Below are positions 11,558-21,975 of a stretch of 64,000 bases of DNA, piece after piece. The stretch comes from Marasmius tenuissimus. Lineage: Eukaryota; Basidiomycota; Agaricomycetes; Agaricales; Marasmiaceae. Positions within the stretch are counted from its first letter, which is position 1. Each line of letters starts with the position of its first letter. Under the pieces are notes generated by a model, which did not search any database, was not told where the DNA came from, and saw only the letters and a program-made list of their open reading frames with translations. Location of the stretch: NCBI GenBank assembly GCA_029532415.1, contig JAQOTA010000060.1, positions 3,658,001 through 3,722,000 of the forward strand, given 5' to 3'. Position numbers and translations under genes: made by a program.

Positions 11558-14500
11558 TCAGCGAATTCGTCTCCTCTTTTTATACTCTTGAAGAGTTTCT
11601 TTGGCGTTCTTCAGAGCTTTGGCGGTAAGCCACTTGTTTTCTGAGGATGGTTCCCCTACCCAGGTGACAAGGTATTCGCGGGGTTTCTTCTTCGGCCGAT
11701 GATCGATAATCGATTCTACTTCGTTTTCTTCTTCTCCGTCTATGATATCAGGTGGCGGGTACGTCCAGTTCTTTCCATATGCCTCTGTTTCCTTGTATGG
11801 GGTTAAGAGGTTTGCGTGAAACACTGGATGAACCTTCCATTGTTCTGGCAGTGTCAGACGATATGTCACTGGTCCTAAAACTTCTTCGATTTTGAATGGT
11901 CCTTCTCTTTTTGGTGCTAACTTTCGTGTTTCGTACCCGAAATTGATGTTCTTTGCTTCCAACCAAACCCTTTGCCCAACTTTGAATGGTTCATGCTTGT
12001 TCCGCGTACGATTCATCATTACTTGTCGAGCGAGTTCGTGTAATGCGAACGTTTCATCTCGGACCTTCTTGAGATCATTGAGTCTTTCTTCTGCACTTGG
12101 AACATTGGACTTTTTGATGATTGGTGGAATTGCTCGTGGGTTGTATCCCATCATAATGAAAAATGGGGAATGTTTCCTTGCCGAATGAATTCGATTGTTG
12201 TGAGTGAACTCCGCTGTTGGTAGATATTTTTTCCAATCGTGCTGCCTTCTAGCGCAGAACATCTGTAGATAGACTTCCACTTCTTGGTTAACTCGTTCTG
12301 TTTCTCCATCAGTTTGTGGGTGATATGCTGTACTCATTGAGAGTTTTATTCCAAGTAATTTTCCGAGTTCTTTGAATGCATTAGCTGCAAATCTAGGATC
12401 TCTGTCGGAAATAATCTTGTCGGGTAATCCAAATCTTTTGTAAACATAATCGAGAAGAAGATTAGCTGCTCCTATCGCGTCGATTGTTTTTCAACAAGGT
12501 GCTAAAATTACCCCCTTCGTAGCTCCATGGTCAACCACAACCAATAAGGGTTCATCTCCGTCGTTTTCTGGTAGATCAGTGATAAGATCCATAGTGAGAT
12601 TTGTAAATGGCAATGCATTTTTCGGTGCTGGTATCGGCATTAACGGTGCCTTTGTCGGATGTGTGTTGACCTTCATTTGTTGGCATAGTGCGCATCCTTC
12701 CACAAATTTCTTTACGTAAGGATATATTCCGGGCCACCAGTAATCGTGTTTAACTTGTTCGAGAGTGTTGTATTGTCCTGGATGTCCTGCGTGAAGTGGA
12801 TCATGATATTTCTTTGTTATCTTTCTTCTGAGTTCCTCGTCTTTCGGCACATAGCATTTATCCATAAAAAAGAGAAGCCCGTCTTCGATTTTCCAGTCTG
12901 ATAATGCTGATTTGATTGGTGGCGCTCCGCTCGTTTTTAATGCTTCCACAGCTTTACTCATCAGATCGTCTCCCATCGTTTTCTCTGCTACTAGGCTGTG
13001 AAGTTCCGCATCGATTACGTTTATGAATAACTTGTCCGGTAGCATCACAATATCTTCGTTGTCGGTGTCTTCCAGTGGTATTAAATCCTCTCTTCTTGAT
13101 AATGCATCGGATTGTGCCATTCGGTGTCCCGGTACATGTATAAGCTTCAGATCAAACTCTGATAAAAACAGAGCCCATCTAGCTTGTTGGCGGTTAAGTT
13201 TCCGATGTGATCGGAAATAGGTGAGGTTTTTGTGATCTGATAGTACTGTTGTCGGATGTTTTGAACCTAAAAGGTAATGTCACCAGGTTTCTAGTGCTCG
13301 CACTACTGCTAATAGTTCTCGATTGTAGATTTCGTAGTTCCGTTCCGTTGGAGTGAATGAGTGTGATAGATATCCGCATGGGTGCCAATCTCCGTGTTCA
13401 TCTTGTTGTTTCAGCACTGCTCCTGTTGCCCATTTAGAAGTGTCGGCTTCTATCACAAATGGTCGATTTACATCCGGCATCCGCAATACTGGTTCTTCTA
13501 AAAACTTCTGTTTTAGTGATTTAAACGCTCGATCTGTCTCCTCTTTCCATTCGAATTTGGTATCTTTTTTTGTTAAATCATTCAACGGTTTGGCAATCTC
13601 CGTGTATCGTCCAATGAATTTCCGGTAGAAGTTTCCAAACCCCAAGAAAGATCTGACCCCTTTCACTGTTGTTGGCTCTTTCCACTCTTTGATTCCTGCA
13701 AGTTTAACCGGGTCCATAGAAATGATTCCAGGTCTAATAATCATTCCGAGAAAGTTGACTTCTTGCACATCGAACTTACACTTTTCTGGTTTAAGGTATA
13801 GGTCGTGTTCCTTGAGTCTTTGAAGGACTCGTTTTGTTCGGATCTTGTGCATTTCCTTGTCCGATGAAAAGATCAGTATATCGTCCATATAAATTACCAT
13901 CCATCCTTTGTCAATCATGTCACTAAAAATATCATCCATGAAGGCTTGAAATGTGGCTGGAGAATTGCTGAGTCCAAAAAACATTACCATGGGTTCGTAT
14001 AACCCTTTGTTTGTTTTGAATGCTGCCTTCCATTGATCTCCGTCTTTGATTCGAATATTATTGTATCCATTCCTGAGGTCCATTTTTGAAAATATTGTTG
14101 CTCCTTTTAGCTTGTCCATTAAATCGGTGATTAGCGGTAATGGATATGTATTTCGAATTGTTCCTTCATTTAGTTTCCTGTAGTCTTGGCATGGTCGAAA
14201 AGCTCCTTGTTCTTTCTTTGACATGAAGAAAAACGGGGAAGCCATTGGTGATTTGGACGGTCAGATATACCCTTTTTGAAGGTTTTCCTTTAAGAATTCA
14301 TCTTGTAATTCTTGTTCTTTTGGCGTCATAGGGTAGATTTTACATCCTGTTGGCATAAACCCTGGTTTGAAGTCAATTGCATGGTCATAAGTTCTCGATT
14401 CAGGAAATCGTTCTGCTGCCTTTTTCTCGAATCGTTCTTTGTATTCTGAAAGATACATAGGAATTAGTTCTTCAATAGACTTTTTACCCTGATCTTTCTT

Positions 14501-15052
14501 TTGCGCTAATTCTTGTGATACCGTTGTCTTGGCTCTGATATAAACTTCTGGTGTTACTTGATCCTTGAGTTCCTGAAAGGTTCGGATACTGATATCGGAT
14601 CTTTCCTGCCTGCTTCGAAACGTTAATGGATTATTCGGAAAAAATAACGTACCTTTTGCCCAATCGATCCGAGGATTTCGTTTCCGTAGCCAAGGGAGTC
14701 CAAGGATTATTTCTTCCTTTCCTAATCCAGAGACAAGAAACTGAATTTGCATTTCTGTTCCTCCTATTGTGACATCGAGTGAAGCAGATCTGCAGATCAT
14801 TCCAGTCTTGTTCCGGGTCCCATCTACATTGAATACCTTGATCGGTTTTTCAAGTAGTTTTGTGTTTATTTGGTGTTTTTCCATGAACTCTCGATCGATG
14901 AAAGTCCCCCCTGCTCCTGAATCTATAAGTGCGTTAGTGTCGACGGATTCTCCATTTCCAATCTCTATAAATACGGGAATATGTATTGAGTGTTGGTCAA
15001 CAGTCGCTACAGTTAGATTGGAAATAGATACGGAAGTTGGCAGAGATGACAT
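11558..15052 (-). pseudogene. pol: pol polyprotein: protease, RT, RNase H, integrase, chromodomain; three stop codons
   Basis: A single minus-strand frame from the ATG at 15052 to 11558 covers the whole of pol. Motifs in order: protease ALIDSGAGGTFID near 14.92 kb; RT with YMDDILIF near 13.88 kb; RNase H near 13.2-13.5 kb; integrase HHCC knuckle with the CALCQQMK ending near 12.7 kb; catalytic region with DPRF and YHPQTDGE; GPF motif; chromodomain-like YLVTWVGEPSSENKWL near 11.65 kb. The frame is broken by TGA at 14261-14263, 13280-13282 and 12491-12493. Each sits where relatives have Arg, so CGA to TGA is the likely change. Everything else is colinear, so loss of function is recent. The ATG lies 12 nt after the gag stop in another frame, so reinitiation or frameshifting would be needed. 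Confidence 0.92.
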
Positions 15053-15066
15053 CAATTCAGTCTGCC

Positions 15067-16065
15067 TTACATAAAACCCTCCTCCTCTACCTTGTTATGA
15101 AATTCTTCTCTTTGTTCGTCAGTCATCTCCTGATAGATTGATCTGATCTGAGTATATCCACTGGGTTTCATCTTGTCTGCTTCTGCCTTTGGAATAGTCA
15201 CAAGGACCTTATCGTTTGGTTTCATATTCTGATACTGGGGTCGTGGGTTCTGGTATTGGGATCTGTTCTGATATTGTCTCTGTCGGTTGGGACAATTTCT
15301 TCCGATGTGTCCTTGACGGCCACATCTGAAACAAAGTCCTTTCTGGTAATATTCTTGTGTTTGAGCTGGGCTAAGCCGATCGATATGAATTTGATCAACG
15401 TCCATAGCATTTGGATCTCGTTGGGTTTGATAGTTCGGGACGAACTGAGGTTTCGGTTTGGATACTGTGCTGCTGAGATAGCTAGCTATTCCTTTCCCTC
15501 TCCTTTTATTGTTGTCCATCCTTTTAACGATCGTCTTCCAGGACGCAAGAGTAGTTGGCATTTCTTCTCTTTCATACATCCTATCTCTGATCCACTCGTT
15601 GAGTCCTCGTACGAAGTAGTCAATTAAAGCTGTGTCATCGCTGACTCCAGATTTAGCTGCTAGTGTTTCGAACTTGGAGACGTAATTGTCAGCTGTGTCT
15701 TTGTTCTGTTGAAGTTGCCGAAGTTTATTTAGAGCGTTCCCTGCTTCGTCTGATTCTCCGAATGCTTCTTTGAATGTAGCTTTGAAAGCATTGTATGTTG
15801 GCCATGTTCCTCCTGCCTTCGTATATTCTTGGATTCGTACTGTCTTCCATCTTCCAGCTGGTTCTCCTTTCATGTAGGATAGCATGAAGGTTACTTTCTT
15901 CTTGTCATCTGAATAAATTTCTTCATTTGCCGTGAGGTATAAGTCGACATCAGTTTGGAATTCTTTGGTTTTAGTGCGATCACCATCGAAATCCTTAGGG
16001 GTGCCGATCTTTATTTCCTTGGCATGGGTGTTCACGGTTGCTGCTTGTCCTGTCTGTCCTGACAT
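15067..16065 (-). CDS. gag: Retrotransposon Gag (332 aa)
   Basis: Intact frame from the ATG at 16065. The N-terminal part matches the retrotransposon gag capsid-like domain (RWKTVRI and W..FK..F..AF motifs), followed by one CCHC zinc knuckle, CFRCGRQGHIGRNC, near residue 248, and a basic C-terminus. The protein would form the particle and package the RNA. The frame upstream of 16065 towards the LTR is proline-rich and lacks an ATG, so this start is preferred. Confidence 0.9.
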   Translation of the reverse strand: MSGQTGQAATVNTHAKEIKIGTPKDFDGDRTKTKEFQTDVDLYLTANEEIYSDDKKKVTFMLSYMKGEPAGRWKTVRIQEYTKAGGTWPTYNAFKATFKEAFGESDEAGNALNKLRQLQQNKDTADNYVSKFETLAAKSGVSDDTALIDYFVRGLNEWIRDRMYEREEMPTTLASWKTIVKRMDNNKRRGKGIASYLSSTVSKPKPQFVPNYQTQRDPNAMDVDQIHIDRLSPAQTQEYYQKGLCFRCGRQGHIGRNCPNRQRQYQNRSQYQNPRPQYQNMKPNDKVLVTIPKAEADKMKPSGYTQIRSIYQEMTDEQREEFHNKVEEEGFM

Positions 16066-16350
16066 TTCTGATTCTGTTGATTCTGTCTCCCAGTCTATAT
16101 CTGAATCGTTTCCTAAATTAAGGTTCTGAAATAAATCTGCGGGTGGGGATTCCGAAGTGTCTCTATATTCTGGATATGGAAGGAAAGGCCAGTTATCGCT
16201 TTCGGGATTACTGACAGTTCCTGGGGATTCGGGTTCTGTATCTGGTGATGGGTTTCTGGATCGAAAAGAAATCTTGTCGTTCGGTTCTGGGGTTCTGGTT
16301 TCTGGATTGTTGGGATAGCCTAAACTTGGATAAGTCGGCTGTTCTGGTAA

Positions 16351-16364
16351 TCAGCTTGACCTTA
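16351..16364 (-). promoter_or_regulatory. Self-priming type primer-binding site
   Basis: Immediately inside the 5' LTR the element strand reads TAAGGTCAAGCTGA. It does not carry the TGG start usual for tRNA priming. Its exact 14-nt complement lies inside the LTR, at 16451-16464 on the plus strand. This matches the Tf1/sushi-type mechanism, in which the RNA 5' end folds back to prime reverse transcription, and suggests that transcription starts near 16464. Confidence 0.7.
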
Positions 16365-16687
16365 TGTTATGACTGGTGTTCACAACATAAGCTCAATACT
16401 GAGTAATCGACCTGTCTTGGTTCTGGTGTCGTGAATATGAGATTGAGTTGTAAGGTCAAGCTGAAGAGCAGGACCTGCTACTGTACAAATATAAATACTA
16501 AAGTTGAAACTGCGTACATACTGCGAACTGTTGTAAATACTGCGATCTGAGCTGCGTACATACTGCGAACTACTGCGAATACTGTGGTCTAATAAATAAC
16601 ACTGCGATCAGATAAATAAACGTATCAGAGTTATAGATAAGATATCATAAATGAAAGAAATGATATACCCCTTTCGTAACTGTAACA
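16365..16687 (-). repeat. 5' LTR of the Ty3/gypsy element
   Basis: 323 bp, same length as the 3' LTR with seven substitutions. In element orientation it begins TGTTACAG at 16687 and ends CATAACA at 16365. The likely RNA start (U3/R border) is near 16464, from the primer complementarity. Confidence 0.95.
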
Positions 16688-16692
16688 CGACG

Positions 16693-17460
16693 CACCTTAG
16701 CCGACAGACAGACCGATATTGTTTGTTGAAGATGCCAAATCGTTACCCATGATCAGTCAGTGATTGAACTTGTAGATCCCTTTGTCACCACAGTAGGTTA
16801 TCAAGGTATGTTCTTGTGAGGGACTTCGATGATAGGTTATGGCCTTTTGTTTTCATAATCATTATGATAGACTTATCATTGGCCAAGAGTACGTAGCAAA
16901 ATCTCTGTGCATACCTGGCTCCTGTGCTAATTCCAATTCTTGGCCTCTGAGCTCCGCTAAGGGCTGGCATTTTTGTAAGATTGACTGACAAGGTGGAGGT
17001 CCAGGGTGAAGAGGATCGACAGTGGGAAGATCTTGGTCTACGGCCCGGTCTTGGGCGTTCTGAGTCCTAATTGGGCCTCCTGGCACCGCTTTCTGAGTCT
17101 GTTTTCTCACTCCCAGCTCGACTCCCTTTCCTTCACTGTCCTCGCTCAAAAGTAGAAAGTCCACTGAAAATTTTTGAATGACGCGGGTACTAAACGCCTC
17201 AAGAACGCCTACTCACATTAGGTAGCCAAAGAAGGGCTATCAATATCCGTTATACCATGTCAGGAGTGGAGATTTGGTGCACCAGGTGAGTTCAAAAAAC
17301 TCTCAGGACTGTAACCCAGCGATGATTGACTTTTATATATCAAAGTACGACAGGAACATGCAGCTATCGCACTTTTACTCCCAAACACCAGCATCAGCCC
17401 ATCCCGATAGAGGATTTTCGAACCCATACTGTCCCACCAGCCGGCTTTGGGCTAACTGCG
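16693..17460. other. Spacer between retrotransposon and F-box pseudogene
   Basis: Continuation of the retrotransposon target region. No gene recognised; short frames on both strands lack motifs. The N-terminal coiled-coil region of the F-box pseudogene begins at its right edge. Confidence 0.4.
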
Positions 17461-17744
17461 TTACTGCAGCTCAAAAGCGCTCATAGCGGATGAAGATATC
17501 GACGGCTACAACTTGGACACAGCGCGACTGCAAGCTCTGGTAGTCAAGCTACCGAACGATAAGGCAGCTCTGCAGCAAAAAATTGACCATCGTCGCAGCT
17601 TCATTTCCGTGATTGATTACCCAGCACAGTTCTGGCTGGACGTTATCGTTCGGGATCAGTCTCTTACCCCTTGAGAATCACATCAAATGTTTGCAATGAG
17701 GGTCAAGGCCTTTCGCCCGTTGATGACCACAATGTTTATGGCTC

Positions 17745-18150
17745 GTCGATTCTCGGTCTCCTCCGGTAGAGAGTGTCTTGGGCACAATAGCGGTCTATTG
17801 GGGTCCAAAAAGCGCTCGAAAACCGCTGCCTCGGAAGGGGGAAGCCTCAAGCCTAGCTATGAGAGACTAAATGTATTGAAGTAAGCTATAAACTAGATGT
17901 GAAAGGGAGGTGGGTGGGAGAAAATTGAAACACTGCGAGCACTGGTGAGAGGAGGATGACCCCGCCCCAGGTCGCGAGCAAGACTAAATACAAAGCCATG
18001 AAAGAGAATCGAAGAAAGGGAACTATGTGTGATATAAGTGAAAGGAGTGAAAGAAGTGAAATACAAGAATGTGATCTAGAAGAAAGGGAATCAAAGTGTG
18101 GGTTGTGTCGTCGTCATCTGTCATCAACCACGAGCATAACACAATGCTCA
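17745..18150. other. ~405-bp insertion in the F-box pseudogene
   Basis: The intact paralogue reads continuously across this point (..ACGGCCCG/ATTCAAGAAG.. near 44805). Here the two halves are separated by purine-rich sequence with GAAAGAAGTGAAA-type repeats. I found no terminal inverted repeats or target duplication, so its nature is unknown. It could be a truncated retroelement or filler. Confidence 0.6.
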
Positions 18151-18521
18151 AACCAATTCAAGATGCTCACTATGGTCAATGACGGATTGTCGGCTGCTAT
18201 CAGTAACGATGAACCAGTCGTAGCCGACTTGACCATTCTGTTCCCCGAGCTGGAGTACGCTCATTTGGCGGGGCGGTGAGAAACTATCCGAGACCGCGTT
18301 GGTTGCGGAACGCAATTCGATAGGCTCCGAGACGGGGTGAGGCTATCTTGGGCTCACCCCATTCCATTGGCCTGGAAACGTTCTCTGGAGCATTGATAGG
18401 AGCCCTGGAAATCAAACCAAGCAGATTTTAAACCGTGTTTCGCCTACTTCTAACCCTCCACCTCCTGGAATTTTTCATTATACAGTGCCCTAAAGATAAT
18501 AGGGCGGGGTTTATGTTTCCT

Positions 18522-20269
18522 CATCAGGAAAACTGTCCAATACTAATTACAAAAATTCTGGCTAATTTTCTATAAGATCTCTAAAAGAGAAAGTAAGTGA
18601 GATCATTCAGCAAATCTGGTCCTAGGACCGGCGCCTATGCAACATCTTGTTCCCTAAGTAAAACTTCCCCGAAATTTTTGCTAACTTCCAAGCAGGTTTT
18701 AGTAATTTGCAGCATTGTAAGAACTCAATGTGCACTCAGGTAGAGCCTTCCCGTGAGTATGATTGTGTGTGCCTAGTCACAGCTACCATCTAACCGTACC
18801 CAACTATCGTGCTGGATACCTTCACATCTCACCCGAGTGGATGAGTCCTTCTAGTATTGACTCTGCAGTCGAAAGATTGAAGGGTATGCTGAACTCATCG
18901 CCAACATACCTTGTAACTGGAGTTATAAAATCCTGTTGGACTCTGTGTTCACTTCGCACCCCGATCCCAGTGGGACCAGGGGAAAATACACTCGGAGTGA
19001 GCCAGGCCAAGGTTGTCGCAAGGCCTAAGGATGCGGTTCAATTGAACTACTGTGTGAGCACTGATCAGGAAGTGCCTTACAATATAATATGGCAATGAAG
19101 GGTCAGGGTTGCTCGTTCCTTTCTTGTCCTTTGACCCCATCGCTCACTCACTGACTGGACCTCCCCCTCAATTTAAAGTATGGAGTTTCATACTATCCAT
19201 GGACAGTAGTTTGGACGTTTTAGGTGTGTTGTGGCTGTGAATTTTGCTCTTGCTTTTCTTGGGCTCTACTAGCTTCTTTCATTTGTGTTTACCTCATGTA
19301 GTCATACACTATCAACTAAAGGCCGATACCCAAACACCCGCTTCTCATTTGCACGGGCAATGACCATTGAACTCATACTTCACCGAGGTAGTGTTGAGCC
19401 AGCATAGTTAAAGTGCACAGTGGGTATAACGAAGTAAACCTCACATGGGTAATACACAGAGTGTTCTTGTAGACTTGAGATGCTTGTGAAGAGGTGATAA
19501 TCGAGTAGATTGTCCTAAGGCTTAAGGCCTTGGAATACCAGCTTTTATACACAAGTTTCTGTACATGTAAGAGTAATTACAATACTATGAAACTACTACT
19601 AGAAGTAGGTATTTAGCCAATACTAATGAGTCTTTCGTCCATTGTGCCTCGCACTTTGGACTATGAGCATCATACTTGATGCAACTACATACGTAGTAGA
19701 TATCTACAGTGTCATTTGTGAAGCAATAACTACGTAGATATATTCTTGCATGAGAGCGCAAGTGTTCCTAGAGGCGTAGCTCTATAAATAGTGTGACGCG
19801 TAAACAACACGTCAATATGTATCACATGATATCCATCATGTTCAACAGGTAGGCCTACATGTTCTCACATCTATTCTTCCTGTGCTCACCGGTCCTTCCT
19901 TGAAATAGGTTTTGTTGAGTAGAGAAGGACAGATATACTGGTGCTGTGTATGGAGACTTCAGGGCTGATTGTGTAGGTGCTTATGTAGAATGTGTATCTT
20001 GACTAGCTAGAAACAATGTGTACAGGCACTGAATGCCTACTTCTAAATCTGACTGTCGCTCTCATTGATACCGAGAATCCCAATGAAAATCGGGGAAACC
20101 TACCGTAAAGATGTTCTAATTGCCTCTAAGATTGTCAAAATTATCAAAATTGAATTTTGGACCGCTCAATTTTGATAATTTCGACAATTTGGGATGGCGG
20201 GGAAATTATCAGAATTTCTCCGAGTTTTCGGTAATTAGCGCAAATTACCTGTGGACCGTTTTCCTGATG
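18522..20269. mobile_element. TIR transposon without transposase, 1748 bp
   Basis: Ends are inverted repeats: catcaggaaaac then T or G, then gtcca, about 18 bp. The intact paralogue near 45165 reads TTTCCTCCAG with no insert, while here TTTCCT and CTCCAG flank the element, giving at most a 2-bp (CT) duplication. The interior has only short frames and an AT-rich inner region near 20130-20200 with further local inverted repeats. Non-autonomous; superfamily not determined. Confidence 0.75.
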
Positions 20270-20957
20270 CTCCAGTTCGTTGCCCTCGGCTCCAGGACTT
20301 GAAATTGATATATACCGGCTACAAACCACTCCTCTCTGGCCCTCTCGAATCTTGTATCTCTCACCTTGAACTCGCGAATTCGGACCTTTCATTGTCAGCG
20401 TTCTCAGCCCTCGGCGCTTTATCGTCAACTCTAAAAAGCTGACTCTAACATTCGAACGCCCATACAAAGACGTGCTGCTATCCAAGGTACAGCTCTGGCG
20501 GGCGTGTGGGATGTTGTTTCTTGACGTAGACTGCTAGGAAGGCCGTCTGTCATGTCGGGGAACGGCGCACGTCTGTCGGTGTCGGCGCTGCCGCCCTATT
20601 CCCGTAGGTTTTACGGTTATGTCAGTGGGTTATGATATGCGGTTACTTGGGGCTATTGGTATAGGATATCCAGAGTTGCTATAGTATATCGTACCCTATG
20701 TCTCTGTGGTCAGCTCTCGTTGAATATGAGACTACATAGACGTGATTTGACCACAAGAAAAATCACCAGCTCGTCGAGGCTCTACTCCCCCAACCGTCTA
20801 CTATCATCAACACAGGTAGACAAATAATCAGCACCCCCAGAAGGGGGTGCCATACCGGATTCCAAAGAAGGGTTACCGACATCCATGTCCCAAGAGATAT
20901 TAGCCATAGAACCTCCCGACAGTCAGAGCGATATAGTTCTGCAATGGAATTTGACAG

Positions 20958-21975
20958 TCACTCCCACCACCCGAGCCATATCAATACGCTCAGCTCACCA
21001 TCTTCAGTGCAAACTTCCTCAAGTCGACCTGCCCCCCTCTCAATATGGCCTGGGTCGACATCATACACCGAAGCCCCAATCGAACGCGTAAACTCCACCG
21101 CAGATGGATGAAACCCCTTAGACCGTTGCCACCGCCAAATGAGATCATAGACATCAGCGTTCCACTGGAGAAAAGTTTCAGATCTGACAAACTTTTCCCA
21201 ATATGATGCCGGAAGGTTAGCGATGCGAAGTTCTGTAGACGAGGGAACGCACCCGGACACCCGGCTCATATCCAGCTCGGGTCTCGCGAGATTAGGAAAG
21301 CGGAAGGTCGAAAGTAGGGCCCGATATAGATGCCAAAAACGACTAGAGATGGTAAGGCTACGTAAGATTTCGCGTTGCAGCGGAGGCAGGGAGCGTTCGC
21401 CAGGGCCATTAACAACCAGACCATCAAGGTTTAGGTGCTCCAAATGACAGAGGGTTGATAGATCCCGAAACAGTTCGCTCCTGAAATTGATTGACGCTTG
21501 GTCTAGTCCTACCGACAGGTTTGCGGCTTTGAGAGATTTCAAATTTGGGATGGAGAAAATCCCGTCAGGAGGATGGACAATTGTTTCCACAATCAGATCG
21601 ACGAGCTTCGAAGCTGCACGAACAGCTCCCCACAAGCATTTACAAGAGGCGATGTTGTGTGGCGGGAGAGAGAAAGAAAGGAGCATTTCCAGTCCCAACC
21701 TGCCCCTGCTCTTGCCGATCTTGCTATGTCAGAGTCATGGAATGACGAAAAATTTCGACCAAAATCTCGCTGGGATTCGTCGCCAAACGTGTTGAAGCTA
21801 CGACACAAATGTTCGGCAACGATGTGCTAGAGCTCATCTCTTCAGCTCATCTCTATCCTTCTCGAGGTTGAGTAGGATGCTTTTGAGGCGAGATAACTGC
21901 GATTCATAGCCTGCCAGGTCTTCCTCTTCCTCTTTGTTGATCCGCAGAAATTCTTCCAACTTCTAGCCAGTTGGG
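20958..21975 (-). pseudogene. F-box/LRR-type gene, apparently degenerate
   Basis: Read on the minus strand. 21960-21850 encodes a charged coiled-coil stretch (SQLSRLKSILLNLEKDRDEL). About 21805-21730 encodes an F-box-like ATNPSEILVEIF in another frame, ended by a TAG. 21698-20958 is an open frame of 246 codons with leucine-rich text (LSTLCHLEHLNLDGL, LRSLTISSRFWHLYRALL). The order of coil, F-box and LRR is that of Agaricomycete F-box proteins. No splice sites reconcile the frames between the three parts, so a pseudogene is more likely than a spliced gene. The C-terminal open part could still be expressed. Confidence 0.5.

Larger units (their letters stand above)
10008..16687 (-). mobile_element. 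Ty3/gypsy LTR retrotransposon (chromovirus type), 6.68 kb, minus orientation
   Basis: Two 323-bp LTRs bound gag, pol with a C-terminal chromodomain, and a third zinc-knuckle ORF, all read on the minus strand. The 5-bp target duplication cgacg is perfect at 10003-10007 and 16688-16692. The LTRs differ at 7 of 323 positions (about 2.2%; six transitions, one transversion), indicating a recent insertion. Domain order is gag, protease, RT, RNase H, integrase, chromodomain, which places it in the chromovirus branch of Metaviridae-type elements. Pol carries three in-frame stops, so this copy cannot make its own polymerase. It sits within block A, upstream of the F-box pseudogene. Confidence 0.95.
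17461..20580 (+). pseudogene. F-box gene pseudogene, paralogue of 44420-45772, rearranged
   Basis: Segments are colinear with the intact F-box gene. 17500-17620 encodes an N-terminal helical part (ARLQALVVKL..ALQQKIDHRRSFIS) typical of Agaricomycete F-box proteins. About 230 bp covering most of the F-box is deleted, so DYPAQFW joins directly to LDVIVRDQSLTP and a stop. 17690-17744 and 18151-18520 match 44745-45165 but are separated by ~405 bp of foreign sequence. 20270-20486 matches 45167-45394 and is preceded by a 1.75-kb transposon. At about 20487 the homology jumps to the kinase 3' exon near 46118-46180, so ~730 bp present in block B are missing. Several stops and frame changes. Non-functional. 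Confidence 0.85.

Noticed and set aside
16340..16364. tRNA primer-binding site
   Set aside because: No TGG start or match to a tRNA 3' end that I can see; self-complementarity to the LTR explains the sequence better.
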